Assembly: GCA_035533255.1 (NCBI GenBank)
Contig: DATLUE010000028.1
Coordinates: 1 to 64,000, forward strand
Length of the DNA stretch: 64,000 nt
Origin: CAIKMD01 sp035533255
GTDB lineage: Bacteria; Pseudomonadota; Alphaproteobacteria; ATCC43930; CGMCC-115725
Reading direction: 5' to 3'
A program made the translations under genes and the position numbers. Each line of letters begins with the position of its first letter. Positions within the stretch are counted from its first letter, which is position 1. The notes beneath the pieces were generated by a model. That model was not told the DNA's origin. It searched no databases and saw only the letters and a program-made list of their open reading frames with translations. Shown piece by piece: positions 45,920 to 52,438 of this stretch.

Positions 45920-46726
45920 ATGACAACCGAGCCCGCGCGCAAGGGAGCGAAGATCGAGATCGCCGGTCTGCGCAAGATCTTCGAAACCCCGCGCGGGACG
46001 GTGGAGGCGATCGCCGACATCGATCTCCACATCGCGGCCGGCGAATTCTTCTGCATCGTCGGGCCGTCGGGCTGCGGCAAGTCGACCTTGCTGCGCATCC
46101 TTGCGGGGCTCGAGCGCCAATCCGCCGGCACGATCGCGGTCGATAGCGCCGGCTGGGCGGTCGAGAACGCGATGGTGTTCCAGGATAGCGGGCTCTTTCC
46201 CTGGATGTCGGTCGAGGAGAATGTCGGCTTTGGACTGATGACCCGTGGCGTGCCCGCGGCCGAGCGCGCGGTGCGGGTCGAGGCGGCGATGCGGCTCGTC
46301 GGCCTGACCCAGTTCCGCCGCCATTTTCCGCACCAGCTTTCGGGCGGAATGCGCCAGCGCGGCGCGATCGCGCGCGCCTTCGTCACCGATCCGGCGGTGC
46401 TTTATATGGACGAGCCGTTCGCCGCGCTCGATGCGCAGAACCGCACCATCCTGCAGGAAGAGCTGGTCCGGCTCTGGGAGACGACCGGAAAGACCGTGGT
46501 CTATATCACGCATTCGATCGACGAGGCGCTGTTCCTCGGCGACCGCACCGCGGTGATGACCGCGCATCCCGGCCGCATCAAGGAAATCATCGACGTGCCG
46601 TTTCCTCATCCGCGCAACCTGATGGAGTTGTCGGTGACGCCGGTCTTTGGCGAGCTTAAGCTCAAAATCTGGCGCGTGCTCGAGGACGAAGTCAACCGGG
46701 CGCGAGCCAGCGAGGACGGCGCATGA
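45920..46726 (+). CDS. ABC transporter ATPase (NitT/TauB type)
   Basis: A 268-residue ATPase with Walker A G-P-S-G-C-G-K-S-T near residue 50, the signature L-S-G-G-M-R-Q-R near 140 and Walker B L-Y-M-D-E-P-F-A-A-L-D near 160. It drives uptake through the permease encoded next, whose ATG overlaps its stop (ATGA at 46723). Confidence 0.95.
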   Translation: MTTEPARKGAKIEIAGLRKIFETPRGTVEAIADIDLHIAAGEFFCIVGPSGCGKSTLLRILAGLERQSAGTIAVDSAGWAVENAMVFQDSGLFPWMSVEENVGFGLMTRGVPAAERAVRVEAAMRLVGLTQFRRHFPHQLSGGMRQRGAIARAFVTDPAVLYMDEPFAALDAQNRTILQEELVRLWETTGKTVVYITHSIDEALFLGDRTAVMTAHPGRIKEIIDVPFPHPRNLMELSVTPVFGELKLKIWRVLEDEVNRARASEDGA

Positions 46727-47508
46727 GCATGAGCGGCCGCGGCGAGGCGGCGCGTCATCTGCGGCAAGAGCGGCTGCTTTATCTGCTGTCGCCGATCGCG
46801 CTGCTGATCCTGTGGCAGCTCGCCATCATGGCCGGCCTCGGCGACCGCCGCTTCGTTCCGGCACCGACGGACATTGCCGAGCGCTTCTGGCTGCTGTGCA
46901 TTTCGGGCGAGCTGCCCTGGGATACGGTCGTGACCTTGTGGCGCATCCTTGCCGGCTTCCTGATCGGCGCGATCCCCGGCATCGCTCTCGGTCTCGCGAT
47001 GGCGATGTGGCGCGGCGTGCGGATCGTGGTCGATCCGCTGATCGCGGCGCTGTTCCCGATCCCCAAGCTCGCGCTGATGCCGCTCATCCTGCTCGCTTTC
47101 GGCTTCGGCGAGACCTCGAAGATCGTGGTGGTCGCGATCGGCGCGTTCTTCCCGGTGATCGTCAACACCTATGCCGGCGCCGCGAATATCGACAAAATCT
47201 ATATCGACGTGGCGCGGAATTACGGCGCGAGCCCGCGCGTCATGTTCACGCGCGTCGTGTTCTACGGCGCGCTGCCGCTGATCTTCGCGGGGCTGCGCGT
47301 CGCGCTCGCGATCTCGTTCATCATCGGCACCGCGGCCGAGTTCATCGCCGCCAAGAGCGGCATTGGCTACCTCATCTGGTCGTCCTGGGAGCTGTTGCAG
47401 GTCGATGCGATGTTCGTCGGCATCGTCACCATCGGGCTCCTCGGCGTCATCACCTCGACGCTGTTCATCGAGGTCGAGCGCAAGGTCATCCCGTGGAAGG
47501 CGCCATGA
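46723..47508 (+). CDS. ABC transporter permease (NitT/TauC type)
   Basis: A 261-residue inner-membrane protein with six or seven segments and the BPD-transport EAA-like loop (D-V-A-R-N-Y-G-A-S-P near residue 165). With the ATPase and binding protein it makes a complete importer for a nitrate-, sulfonate- or thiamine-precursor-like solute. The exact substrate is not evident. Confidence 0.95.
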   Translation: MSMSGRGEAARHLRQERLLYLLSPIALLILWQLAIMAGLGDRRFVPAPTDIAERFWLLCISGELPWDTVVTLWRILAGFLIGAIPGIALGLAMAMWRGVRIVVDPLIAALFPIPKLALMPLILLAFGFGETSKIVVVAIGAFFPVIVNTYAGAANIDKIYIDVARNYGASPRVMFTRVVFYGALPLIFAGLRVALAISFIIGTAAEFIAAKSGIGYLIWSSWELLQVDAMFVGIVTIGLLGVITSTLFIEVERKVIPWKAP

Positions 47509-47783
47509 TGCGAATCCTGCGACCGCTTGTGCTGCTGGCCGTGCTCGGCCTGCAAGGCTGCAGCTTGTTCACGATCGCAGACGGCTACGGCAACACCTAT
47601 GGCAACTTTTTCGATTACGGCAATCGATATACGTGGCAGCTCGCGACCTGCCAGAGCGACCTCGCGGCGGGCAATGTCGATGCGAAGCTGCGTCAGCGTT
47701 GGATGCAATGCTGCATGTGGCGCCACGGCGTGCCGATCGACGACCATGCCGGCTGCGCCGCGCCGCCTTATTACAGCGGCTGA
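47505..47783 (+). CDS. Small putative lipoprotein
   Basis: A 92-residue protein with a lipobox (L-Q-G-C, cysteine near residue 17) after a short hydrophobic stretch, and a cysteine-containing mature part. ATG 47505 overlaps the permease stop; an in-frame ATG at 47508 is equally possible. Found at the end of the transport genes, it may be an accessory periplasmic factor. Confidence 0.7.
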   Translation: MMRILRPLVLLAVLGLQGCSLFTIADGYGNTYGNFFDYGNRYTWQLATCQSDLAAGNVDAKLRQRWMQCCMWRHGVPIDDHAGCAAPPYYSG

Positions 47784-47816
47784 AATCGGCCGGATGGCGG
47801 CGAGGGCAGGAATTTC

Positions 47817-49058
47817 ATGAAGCGCAGCACCGACCGCATCCTGACGACCCATACCGGCAGCCTGCCGCGGCCCAAGCCGCTCGCCGAGCTGCTCATGCGC
47901 AAGGATCGCGGCGATCCCTACGATGCGGCGGCACTGGCGCAAGCGGTGCGCGAAGCGGTTCTGGACGCGGTCCGCCGGCAAGTCGAGACCGGGATCGACA
48001 TCGTCGACGATGGCGAGATGTCGAAGCCCGGCTATTCGACCTATATCGCCGACCGACTGACCGGCTTCGACGGCCACGCGCCGCGCAAGCCGCCGCTCGA
48101 TACCGCCGGCTATCCCGAGTTCAACGCGGCGATGACGCGAATGACCGGGCCGCAGAGCTTGCGCCGCTCGACTTGCGTCGGGCCGGTCGCTCTGCGCGAC
48201 CGTGCGCCGATCGATGAGGACGTTGCGAATCTTCGCGCGGCATTGGATGGCACGAACGCGGTCGAGGGCTTCATGACCGCGGCCTCGCCCGGCCTTGTGA
48301 GCGCGTTCCAGCCCAACGCTTTCTATCCGACGCACAAGGCGTATGTCGAAGCGGTCGCGGATGCCATGGCGGTGGAATATACGGCGATCCATCGCGCCGG
48401 CTTTGTGCTGCAGCTCGATTGCCCCGATCTCGCGATGGCGCATCACACCGGCTTCCAGGATTTGAGCGAGGCGGAGTTCTTGAAGCGCGCGCGCCAGCAC
48501 GTCGAGATTCTCAATCACGCCGTGCGCGACATTCCGGCTGAGGCGATGCGGCTGCATATCTGCTGGGGCAATTACGAGGGCCCGCACGATCACGACATCG
48601 CCCTCGCCAAGGTTGCGCCGATCCTCCTCAAGGCGAAGCCGGCGGCGCTGGTGATCGAGGCGGCCAATCCGCGCCACGAGCATGAATGGTCGCTGTGGCG
48701 CGAGGTGAAGCTGCCCGACGACAAGCTGCTGATCGCCGGCGTGCTCGACACCTCGACCAACTACGTCGAGCATCCCGAACTGGTGGCGGAGCGCTTGGAG
48801 CGCTTCGCCGGCATCGTCGGGCGCGAGCGCGTGATCGCCGGCACCGATTGCGGCTTCGGCACCTTCGCCGGCTACGGCAAGATCGATCCCGCGATCGCAT
48901 TCAAGAAATTGCGCGCGATGGTCGAGGGCGCGGCGATTGCGTCGCGGCGGCTGTGGGCTAAGAAGCCCGCCAAACGCCGAACCCGAGCAAAAACGTCAGC
49001 TCGGAAGACGGCGGTGCCAGCGCGGCGCGCCAAATCCAAACAGCGCAAACGTCGCTAA
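47817..49058 (+). CDS. MetE C-terminal-like (cobalamin-independent methyltransferase) protein with basic tail
   Basis: A 413-residue TIM-barrel protein of the UROD/MetE group. The zinc-binding H-I-C-W-G-N motif (His247, Cys249) and a second C-G-F-G element (Cys345) are present, so it is likely a thiol alkyltransferase rather than a full methionine synthase. Unlike relatives, it ends in a 34-residue tail (from about residue 380) in which half the residues are Lys or Arg. It follows the importer genes and may use the imported compound. Confidence 0.88.
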   Translation: MKRSTDRILTTHTGSLPRPKPLAELLMRKDRGDPYDAAALAQAVREAVLDAVRRQVETGIDIVDDGEMSKPGYSTYIADRLTGFDGHAPRKPPLDTAGYPEFNAAMTRMTGPQSLRRSTCVGPVALRDRAPIDEDVANLRAALDGTNAVEGFMTAASPGLVSAFQPNAFYPTHKAYVEAVADAMAVEYTAIHRAGFVLQLDCPDLAMAHHTGFQDLSEAEFLKRARQHVEILNHAVRDIPAEAMRLHICWGNYEGPHDHDIALAKVAPILLKAKPAALVIEAANPRHEHEWSLWREVKLPDDKLLIAGVLDTSTNYVEHPELVAERLERFAGIVGRERVIAGTDCGFGTFAGYGKIDPAIAFKKLRAMVEGAAIASRRLWAKKPAKRRTRAKTSARKTAVPARRAKSKQRKRR

Positions 49059-49064
49059 TCGTTT

Positions 49065-49072
49065 TGGATTTC
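49065..49072. repeat. Left 8-bp target-site duplication
   Basis: TGGATTTC stands immediately outside the left terminal repeat of the element and recurs exactly at 51778-51785 outside the right end. This is the footprint of transposition. Confidence 0.85.
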
Positions 49073-49089
49073 GGTAGTGTCCTAATTTG
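49073..49089. repeat. Left terminal inverted repeat
   Basis: GGTAGTGTCCTAATTTG, exact complement of 51761-51777. The stop codon of the membrane protein on the - strand (TAG at 49082-49084) lies inside this repeat. Confidence 0.9.
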
Positions 49090-49414
49090 ACCTCTCGTGA
49101 GCGAATCCGGCCGCAGCCCACGAAAGCGCGATACCTAGCAGAAGCACGACGACAGGTCCGCCGATAGCAATCGCAACTTCTATCCAAACGGTGCTAGACG
49201 TTCCTGATGCCGGTGTTCCAGGCATGGTTATCGTCCAACCACCCTGTTCTATCGTTTTCCCAGGTACGTATTTCGCAAAAGGATTTACGTCATCTGTTTG
49301 CGTTGGCGTCAGTTGATGGTCCCGCCAATCGCTAATGGCATAAGCGCCAACAAGCGCACACCAGATCACAGACGCCAGCACCCAAAGTCGCAAAAGCCCG
49401 CGCCGCCAGTTCAT
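49082..49414 (-). CDS. Passenger gene: small two-helix membrane protein
   Basis: A 110-residue protein with two hydrophobic segments (about residues 8-28 and 77-100) around a polar loop. No family recognised. ATG 49414 overlaps the stop of the gene upstream (49411), so the two are translated together. Its end runs into the left terminal repeat, showing that it travels with the element. Confidence 0.7.
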   Translation of the reverse strand: MNWRRGLLRLWVLASVIWCALVGAYAISDWRDHQLTPTQTDDVNPFAKYVPGKTIEQGGWTITMPGTPASGTSSTVWIEVAIAIGGPVVVLLLGIALSWAAAGFAHERSN

Positions 49415-49710
49415 TTGCTTCTGTGCTCCGCCACGATTGCCGCCCGCACTGCCGCCTGGGGCGAATCTATCCCGCCCATATGCAGCACGGCAAAGAACCG
49501 GCGCTTGTCGCTTCCCTCGATAGGGGATGACCAAGCATAGGCGCGGGTCGCATGGGGATTGCCGGCAAGGTCGAAGATATGAACCATGCCATCCCAGACC
49601 GTCGCGCCTTGAAACGTCTCCTTGACCGGCACCGATTGCAGCAAGCGGGCTTTGCCCCCGTGCTGACTTTCGACGGCGACCTTAAGTTCGTCGGGATCGA
49701 CTTCGGCCAT
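49411..49710 (-). CDS. Passenger gene: small hypothetical protein
   Basis: A 99-residue soluble protein with an F-A-V-L-H-M-G-G segment near residue 73. I recognise no named family. TAGGAG stands six bases before the ATG. The third copy of the element's end repeat lies 18 bases upstream of its start and may carry its promoter. Confidence 0.65.
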   Translation of the reverse strand: MAEVDPDELKVAVESQHGGKARLLQSVPVKETFQGATVWDGMVHIFDLAGNPHATRAYAWSSPIEGSDKRRFFAVLHMGGIDSPQAAVRAAIVAEHRSK

Positions 49711-49727
49711 CGCGCTCCTAGCGATTC

Positions 49728-49744
49728 TAAATTAAGACACTATC
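49728..49744. repeat. Internal degenerate copy of the element end repeat
   Basis: Fourteen of 17 bases match the right terminal repeat (51761-51777), in the same orientation. Together with the left terminal repeat it would delimit a 672-base sub-unit holding only the two small genes. Confidence 0.7.
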
Positions 49745-49940
49745 TGCTATAAGAGCAGCGGCCACGCCCCCGGGGCGGCTACCCCGATGGCGCGGCCAGA
49801 CCCGCTTAGTCTAATAACGCGCGTTCTTTACGCACTGAGCACCTCGCGATCTCCGGCCCCTACAGCCGGTCTGGTTTAGCGGTCACCAACCGCCGATAGA
49901 TGAGGGCCACGGGACAATTCTCGTGGCCCGATTCTTTTTT
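49745..49940 (+). ncRNA. Candidate structured small RNA
   Basis: A non-coding stretch inside the element. A TATAAG box lies at 49748-49753. It contains a hairpin (GGCCACGCC at 49760-49768 with GGCGCGGCC at 49789-49797, one mismatch), a second small one near 49879-49893 (GCGGT/ACCGC), and ends in a rho-independent terminator on the + strand. No + strand gene precedes the terminator. This is inferred from structure only. Confidence 0.4.
49904..49940 (+). terminator. Rho-independent terminator
   Basis: GGGCCACG (49904-49911) pairs with CGTGGCCC (49922-49929), followed by a T-rich tract ending in six T (49935-49940). It is oriented for a + strand transcript, although the neighbouring gene on this side is on the - strand. 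Confidence 0.75.
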
Positions 49941-50493
49941 AGGCCGCCGTCTGCTTATCGGTAGCTTCCTCAATCTCAGCGGCGTCGTCGCCGGCATCGA
50001 CATCATCGCTTCCCGGCGCTTCTTTCGGCGCCCTAAGATTCGGATACCAAGACCGGAGTCCGTACTTTCCGTTCTGAAGCTTCGCGAAGGTTGTCGTGTT
50101 TTTGCGCAGCATGGTGCGGAGCACGACCATTGCCGTTGCGTCGTCCTTTGCGCCGGATTGAAACCCGCCTTCTTTAAGCGCATCGAAGATTTCGCGAGTC
50201 GTGGCAGGTTTATCGCCGCCACTGGCCTTTCGCATTTCCAAATACTCGCGGACAGCGGCGCCCATCTTCTTTCCGGCAAAGCTATCAGATTGGAGCTTGA
50301 TCGGTGCGCCACTAGACCCTGCACTACCCTCGGACGATGCCGATGACAAGCCGCCAGGACGAGGCGGTAGGCCCGCTTTCGACCGCAAAACATTGATGCT
50401 CGTCAAAAGGGCGTTCGCTTGGCGTTCTAGGTCAACATAGTCCTGCTCCAGCGCATCTATCGCGGGCTGGAACGCGCTTGCGGGATTCGTCAT
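49939..50493 (-). CDS. Passenger gene: winged-helix protein (HARE-HTH-like)
   Basis: A 184-residue protein. Residues about 8-40 form a helical, coiled-coil-like start, then a serine/glycine linker, and a winged-helix domain (about 75-150: A-T-T-R-E-I-F-D-A-L-K near residue 98 and a final beta-hairpin G-K-Y-G-L). The pattern matches HARE-HTH modules, which are DNA-binding. The C-terminal tail is acidic. GAGGAGAACC precedes the ATG. It is divergent from the transposase and may regulate it. Confidence 0.75.
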   Translation of the reverse strand: MTNPASAFQPAIDALEQDYVDLERQANALLTSINVLRSKAGLPPRPGGLSSASSEGSAGSSGAPIKLQSDSFAGKKMGAAVREYLEMRKASGGDKPATTREIFDALKEGGFQSGAKDDATAMVVLRTMLRKNTTTFAKLQNGKYGLRSWYPNLRAPKEAPGSDDVDAGDDAAEIEEATDKQTAA

Positions 50494-50540
50494 GGTTCTC
50501 CTCGTCAGGCCGCATTCGGCCTCTGAGGTTTGGTATAGAC

Positions 50541-50570
50541 AACATTTTTGAAGAATGCAAATAAAATGTT
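50541..50570. promoter_or_regulatory. Candidate operator between winged-helix gene and transposase
   Basis: A perfect inverted repeat AACATTTT (50541-50548) / AAAATGTT (50563-50570) with a 14-base spacer lies in the AT-rich divergent promoter region. It is placed where a regulator could control both genes. Confidence 0.45.
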
Positions 50571-50627
50571 TGCGCCGACGAATCGAGGCGAATATAGTGT
50601 CTCCAGACGAGCGCATTGGAACCAGCT

Positions 50628-51419
50628 ATGAACCGCACCCCTCTCGGCCGCCGCACCCAGATTATTCACTCGCTAGTTGAAGGTAATTCGATCCGCTCAA
50701 CCGAGAGGCTGACAGATACCCATCGTGACACGATTACCCGGTTGATGGATGAGCGCATGCGGGACGTGCAGTCGCGCCGTATCCAGGTTGATGAAATCTG
50801 GACCTACGTGCAAAAGAAGCAGCGACACGTCACTCGCGAGGATGACACGCGCCGCGTCGGCGATCAGTGGATTTTCGTGGCACTCGACCCCGATACCAAG
50901 CTCGTTCCGGCCTACCTCGTCGGCAAGCGCCGCCGCTACGATGCGGTTACGTTCATGGCCGATCTATCCGAGCGGTTGGCGAACCGCGTACAGCTTTCGA
51001 GCGATGCCCTCAGGACCTACGTTGACGCGGTTGAACGCGCTTTCGGTGCCGATGTTGATTACGGGCAGGCGGTTAAATTTTACGAAGCTGAACCGATTGG
51101 CCCAGGCCGCTACAGCCCTCCCAGGGTTATGAGCCAAGAAAAGACCTTGATCGCAGGCAGCCCCGATCACGCCCATATCTCGACCTCACTTGTTGAGCGG
51201 CAAAATCTCACGATGCGGATGAGCATGCGCCGCCTTACGCGGCTGACGAATGCCTTTAGCAAGAAGATCGAAAACTTGCGCGCGGCCACGTCGCTGCACT
51301 TCGCCTATTACAACTTCGCCCGCGTCCATAAGACACTGCGCACGTCGCCAGCAATGGCCGCAGGGATCGAAAACCGGCTATGGTCGCTAGAGGAATTGGT
51401 GGAACGGACTTCACGATAG
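50628..51419 (+). CDS. IS1-family transposase (single frame)
   Basis: A 263-residue DDE transposase. An N-terminal HTH-like region (about 5-45) is followed by the catalytic core: Asp55 in Q-V-D-E-I-W-T-Y, Asp126 in S-S-D-A-L, and Glu190 in S-L-V-E-R-Q-N-L. The R-R-L-T-R-L-T-N-A-F-S-K segment and F-A-Y-Y-N-F-A-R-V-H-K-T-L end are typical of the IS1 group. Unlike classical IS1 it needs no frameshift. All catalytic residues are intact, so it could be active. Confidence 0.9.
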   Translation: MNRTPLGRRTQIIHSLVEGNSIRSTERLTDTHRDTITRLMDERMRDVQSRRIQVDEIWTYVQKKQRHVTREDDTRRVGDQWIFVALDPDTKLVPAYLVGKRRRYDAVTFMADLSERLANRVQLSSDALRTYVDAVERAFGADVDYGQAVKFYEAEPIGPGRYSPPRVMSQEKTLIAGSPDHAHISTSLVERQNLTMRMSMRRLTRLTNAFSKKIENLRAATSLHFAYYNFARVHKTLRTSPAMAAGIENRLWSLEELVERTSR

Positions 51420-51431
51420 CGAGGCGGGAAA

Positions 51432-51734
51432 ATGGCCTTCAACAACGGCAAGCCCTATCACGGTTCATCGACCGTACAAGGGGGAAAACTGACAGGGACA
51501 ACCGACACCGATTATTTTTACTTTTATTGCCCGAATTGCCAAGACAACCATGTGATGCGGATTCTCGACTATGCCAGTCACGGGAAGGAAGAGGCCGGTG
51601 GGGCGAACTATCCTGACGTGAGGCCGAAACAAGCGCGCGATTTTGTCCTCGTATTCAAACTCTATTGCCCCACCTGCAAACTTACTGATTTCGTTAAAAT
51701 TGGGAACACCGGATGGCAGGGCGGGCGAGTATGA
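51432..51734 (+). CDS. Passenger gene: zinc-ribbon-like small protein
   Basis: A 100-residue protein with two C-x-x-C pairs (C-P-N-C near residue 33 and C-P-T-C near residue 79), a spacing that suggests one bound zinc ion. No further family assignment. It follows the transposase by 12 bases and is the last gene before the right terminal repeat. Confidence 0.7.
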   Translation: MAFNNGKPYHGSSTVQGGKLTGTTDTDYFYFYCPNCQDNHVMRILDYASHGKEEAGGANYPDVRPKQARDFVLVFKLYCPTCKLTDFVKIGNTGWQGGRV

Positions 51735-51760
51735 CACCAGCGCACCAGCGCCCTCAATCC

Positions 51761-51777
51761 CAAATTAGGACACTACC
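51761..51777. repeat. Right terminal inverted repeat
   Basis: CAAATTAGGACACTACC, exact complement of the left end repeat. Confidence 0.9.
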
Positions 51778-51785
51778 TGGATTTC
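51778..51785. repeat. Right 8-bp target-site duplication
   Basis: TGGATTTC, identical to 49065-49072. It lies eight bases upstream of the -35 box of the higBA promoter. Confidence 0.85.
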
Positions 51786-51792
51786 TATACGC

Positions 51793-51832
51793 TTGACATC
51801 GTACGATCTCAATCATACGCTGTCCGTATGAT
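51793..51832 (+). promoter_or_regulatory. higBA promoter and palindromic operator
   Basis: A consensus -35 TTGACA lies at 51793-51798 with a weak -10 (TACGCT, 51816-51821) 17 bases on. A perfect inverted repeat ATCATACG (51812-51819) / CGTATGAT (51825-51832) with a five-base spacer overlaps the -10 region and the toxin start codon at 51828. This is the expected position for autoregulation by the HigA antitoxin. Confidence 0.75.
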
Positions 51833-52121
51833 CCGGTCCGTTCTAGGAACGCCAACGCGGCGTTTCGTAGAGAGGCGAAAATCGCCGTTCTCGGGAATGG
51901 ACGAGAAGGTCGCACGCCGTCGTTTGGCCCAACTTGATGCGGCGACATCCTTGAATGCGTTCGGCCGGCTGAACAGTGTCGGCCTGCACAAACTGACGGG
52001 TAACCTGCGTGGGTTCTGGTCGGTCGATATCAACGGTCCCTGGCGTCTCCTGTTCAAGTTCCGCGACGGCGACGCTTACGAAGTTCATATCGCGGATACG
52101 CATAGATGGAAGCGGTCATGA
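51828..52121 (+). CDS. higB: HigB-type toxin (RelE superfamily)
   Basis: A 97-residue mRNA interferase of the plasmid-maintenance-killer type. The conserved L-N-A-F/G-L-H-K-L-T-G-N-L-R-G-F-W-S-V and W-R-L-L-F-K-F segments are present, followed by D-A-Y-E-V-H-I-A-D-T-H. It cleaves ribosome-bound mRNA when free of antitoxin. Its stop overlaps the higA start (ATGA at 52118). Confidence 0.92.
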   Translation: MIRSVLGTPTRRFVERRKSPFSGMDEKVARRRLAQLDAATSLNAFGRLNSVGLHKLTGNLRGFWSVDINGPWRLLFKFRDGDAYEVHIADTHRWKRS

Positions 52122-52438
52122 CGAAAGACAAAGCAGTTTTTGATTATCCAAACGGCATCCCGCTCGCGCCGGTTCATCCCGGCGAAACCCTCGCCGAGGA
52201 AATGGCCGCAAGACGACTCTCGTCCAATGCTCTCGCGCTCAAGCTTCGTACGCCGGCGAACCGCATTACGGAAATTATCGCCGGTAAGCGGGGTATCAGC
52301 GCTGAGACGGCGCTCCGGCTTGGGCGCTATTTCGGAACCGGGGCACAATTCTGGGTCAATTTGCAGGCGAGATACGAACTCGCGATTGCCGAGCAAGAAC
52401 TCGGCGCGATTATTGCCCGCGAGGTCGAGGCGGCTTGA
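52118..52438 (+). CDS. higA: HigA-type antitoxin
   Basis: A 106-residue XRE-type helix-turn-helix protein with the HigA signature H-P-G-E-T-L-A-E-E near residue 22, and L-R-T-P-A-N-R-I-T-E-I-I-A-G-K-R-G-I near 48. It binds HigB and the operator upstream. ATG 52118, overlapping the toxin stop, is preferred to 52106. Confidence 0.93.
   Translation: MTKDKAVFDYPNGIPLAPVHPGETLAEEMAARRLSSNALALKLRTPANRITEIIAGKRGISAETALRLGRYFGTGAQFWVNLQARYELAIAEQELGAIIAREVEAA

Larger units (their letters stand above)
49073..51777. mobile_element. IS1-type transposable element with passenger genes
   Basis: A 2705-base unit with perfect 17-base terminal inverted repeats (49073-49089 and 51761-51777) and a perfect 8-bp direct repeat outside both ends. 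It encodes an IS1-family single-frame transposase plus four other proteins and a candidate RNA. Passenger genes inside the inverted repeats distinguish it from a plain insertion sequence; the cargo functions are unknown. The insertion lies between the MetE-like gene and the higBA module. Confidence 0.85.

Noticed and set aside
50590..50600. TATAGTGTCTC resembling part of the element end repeat
   Set aside because: Only seven contiguous bases match the end repeat, so it does not support a fourth repeat copy.
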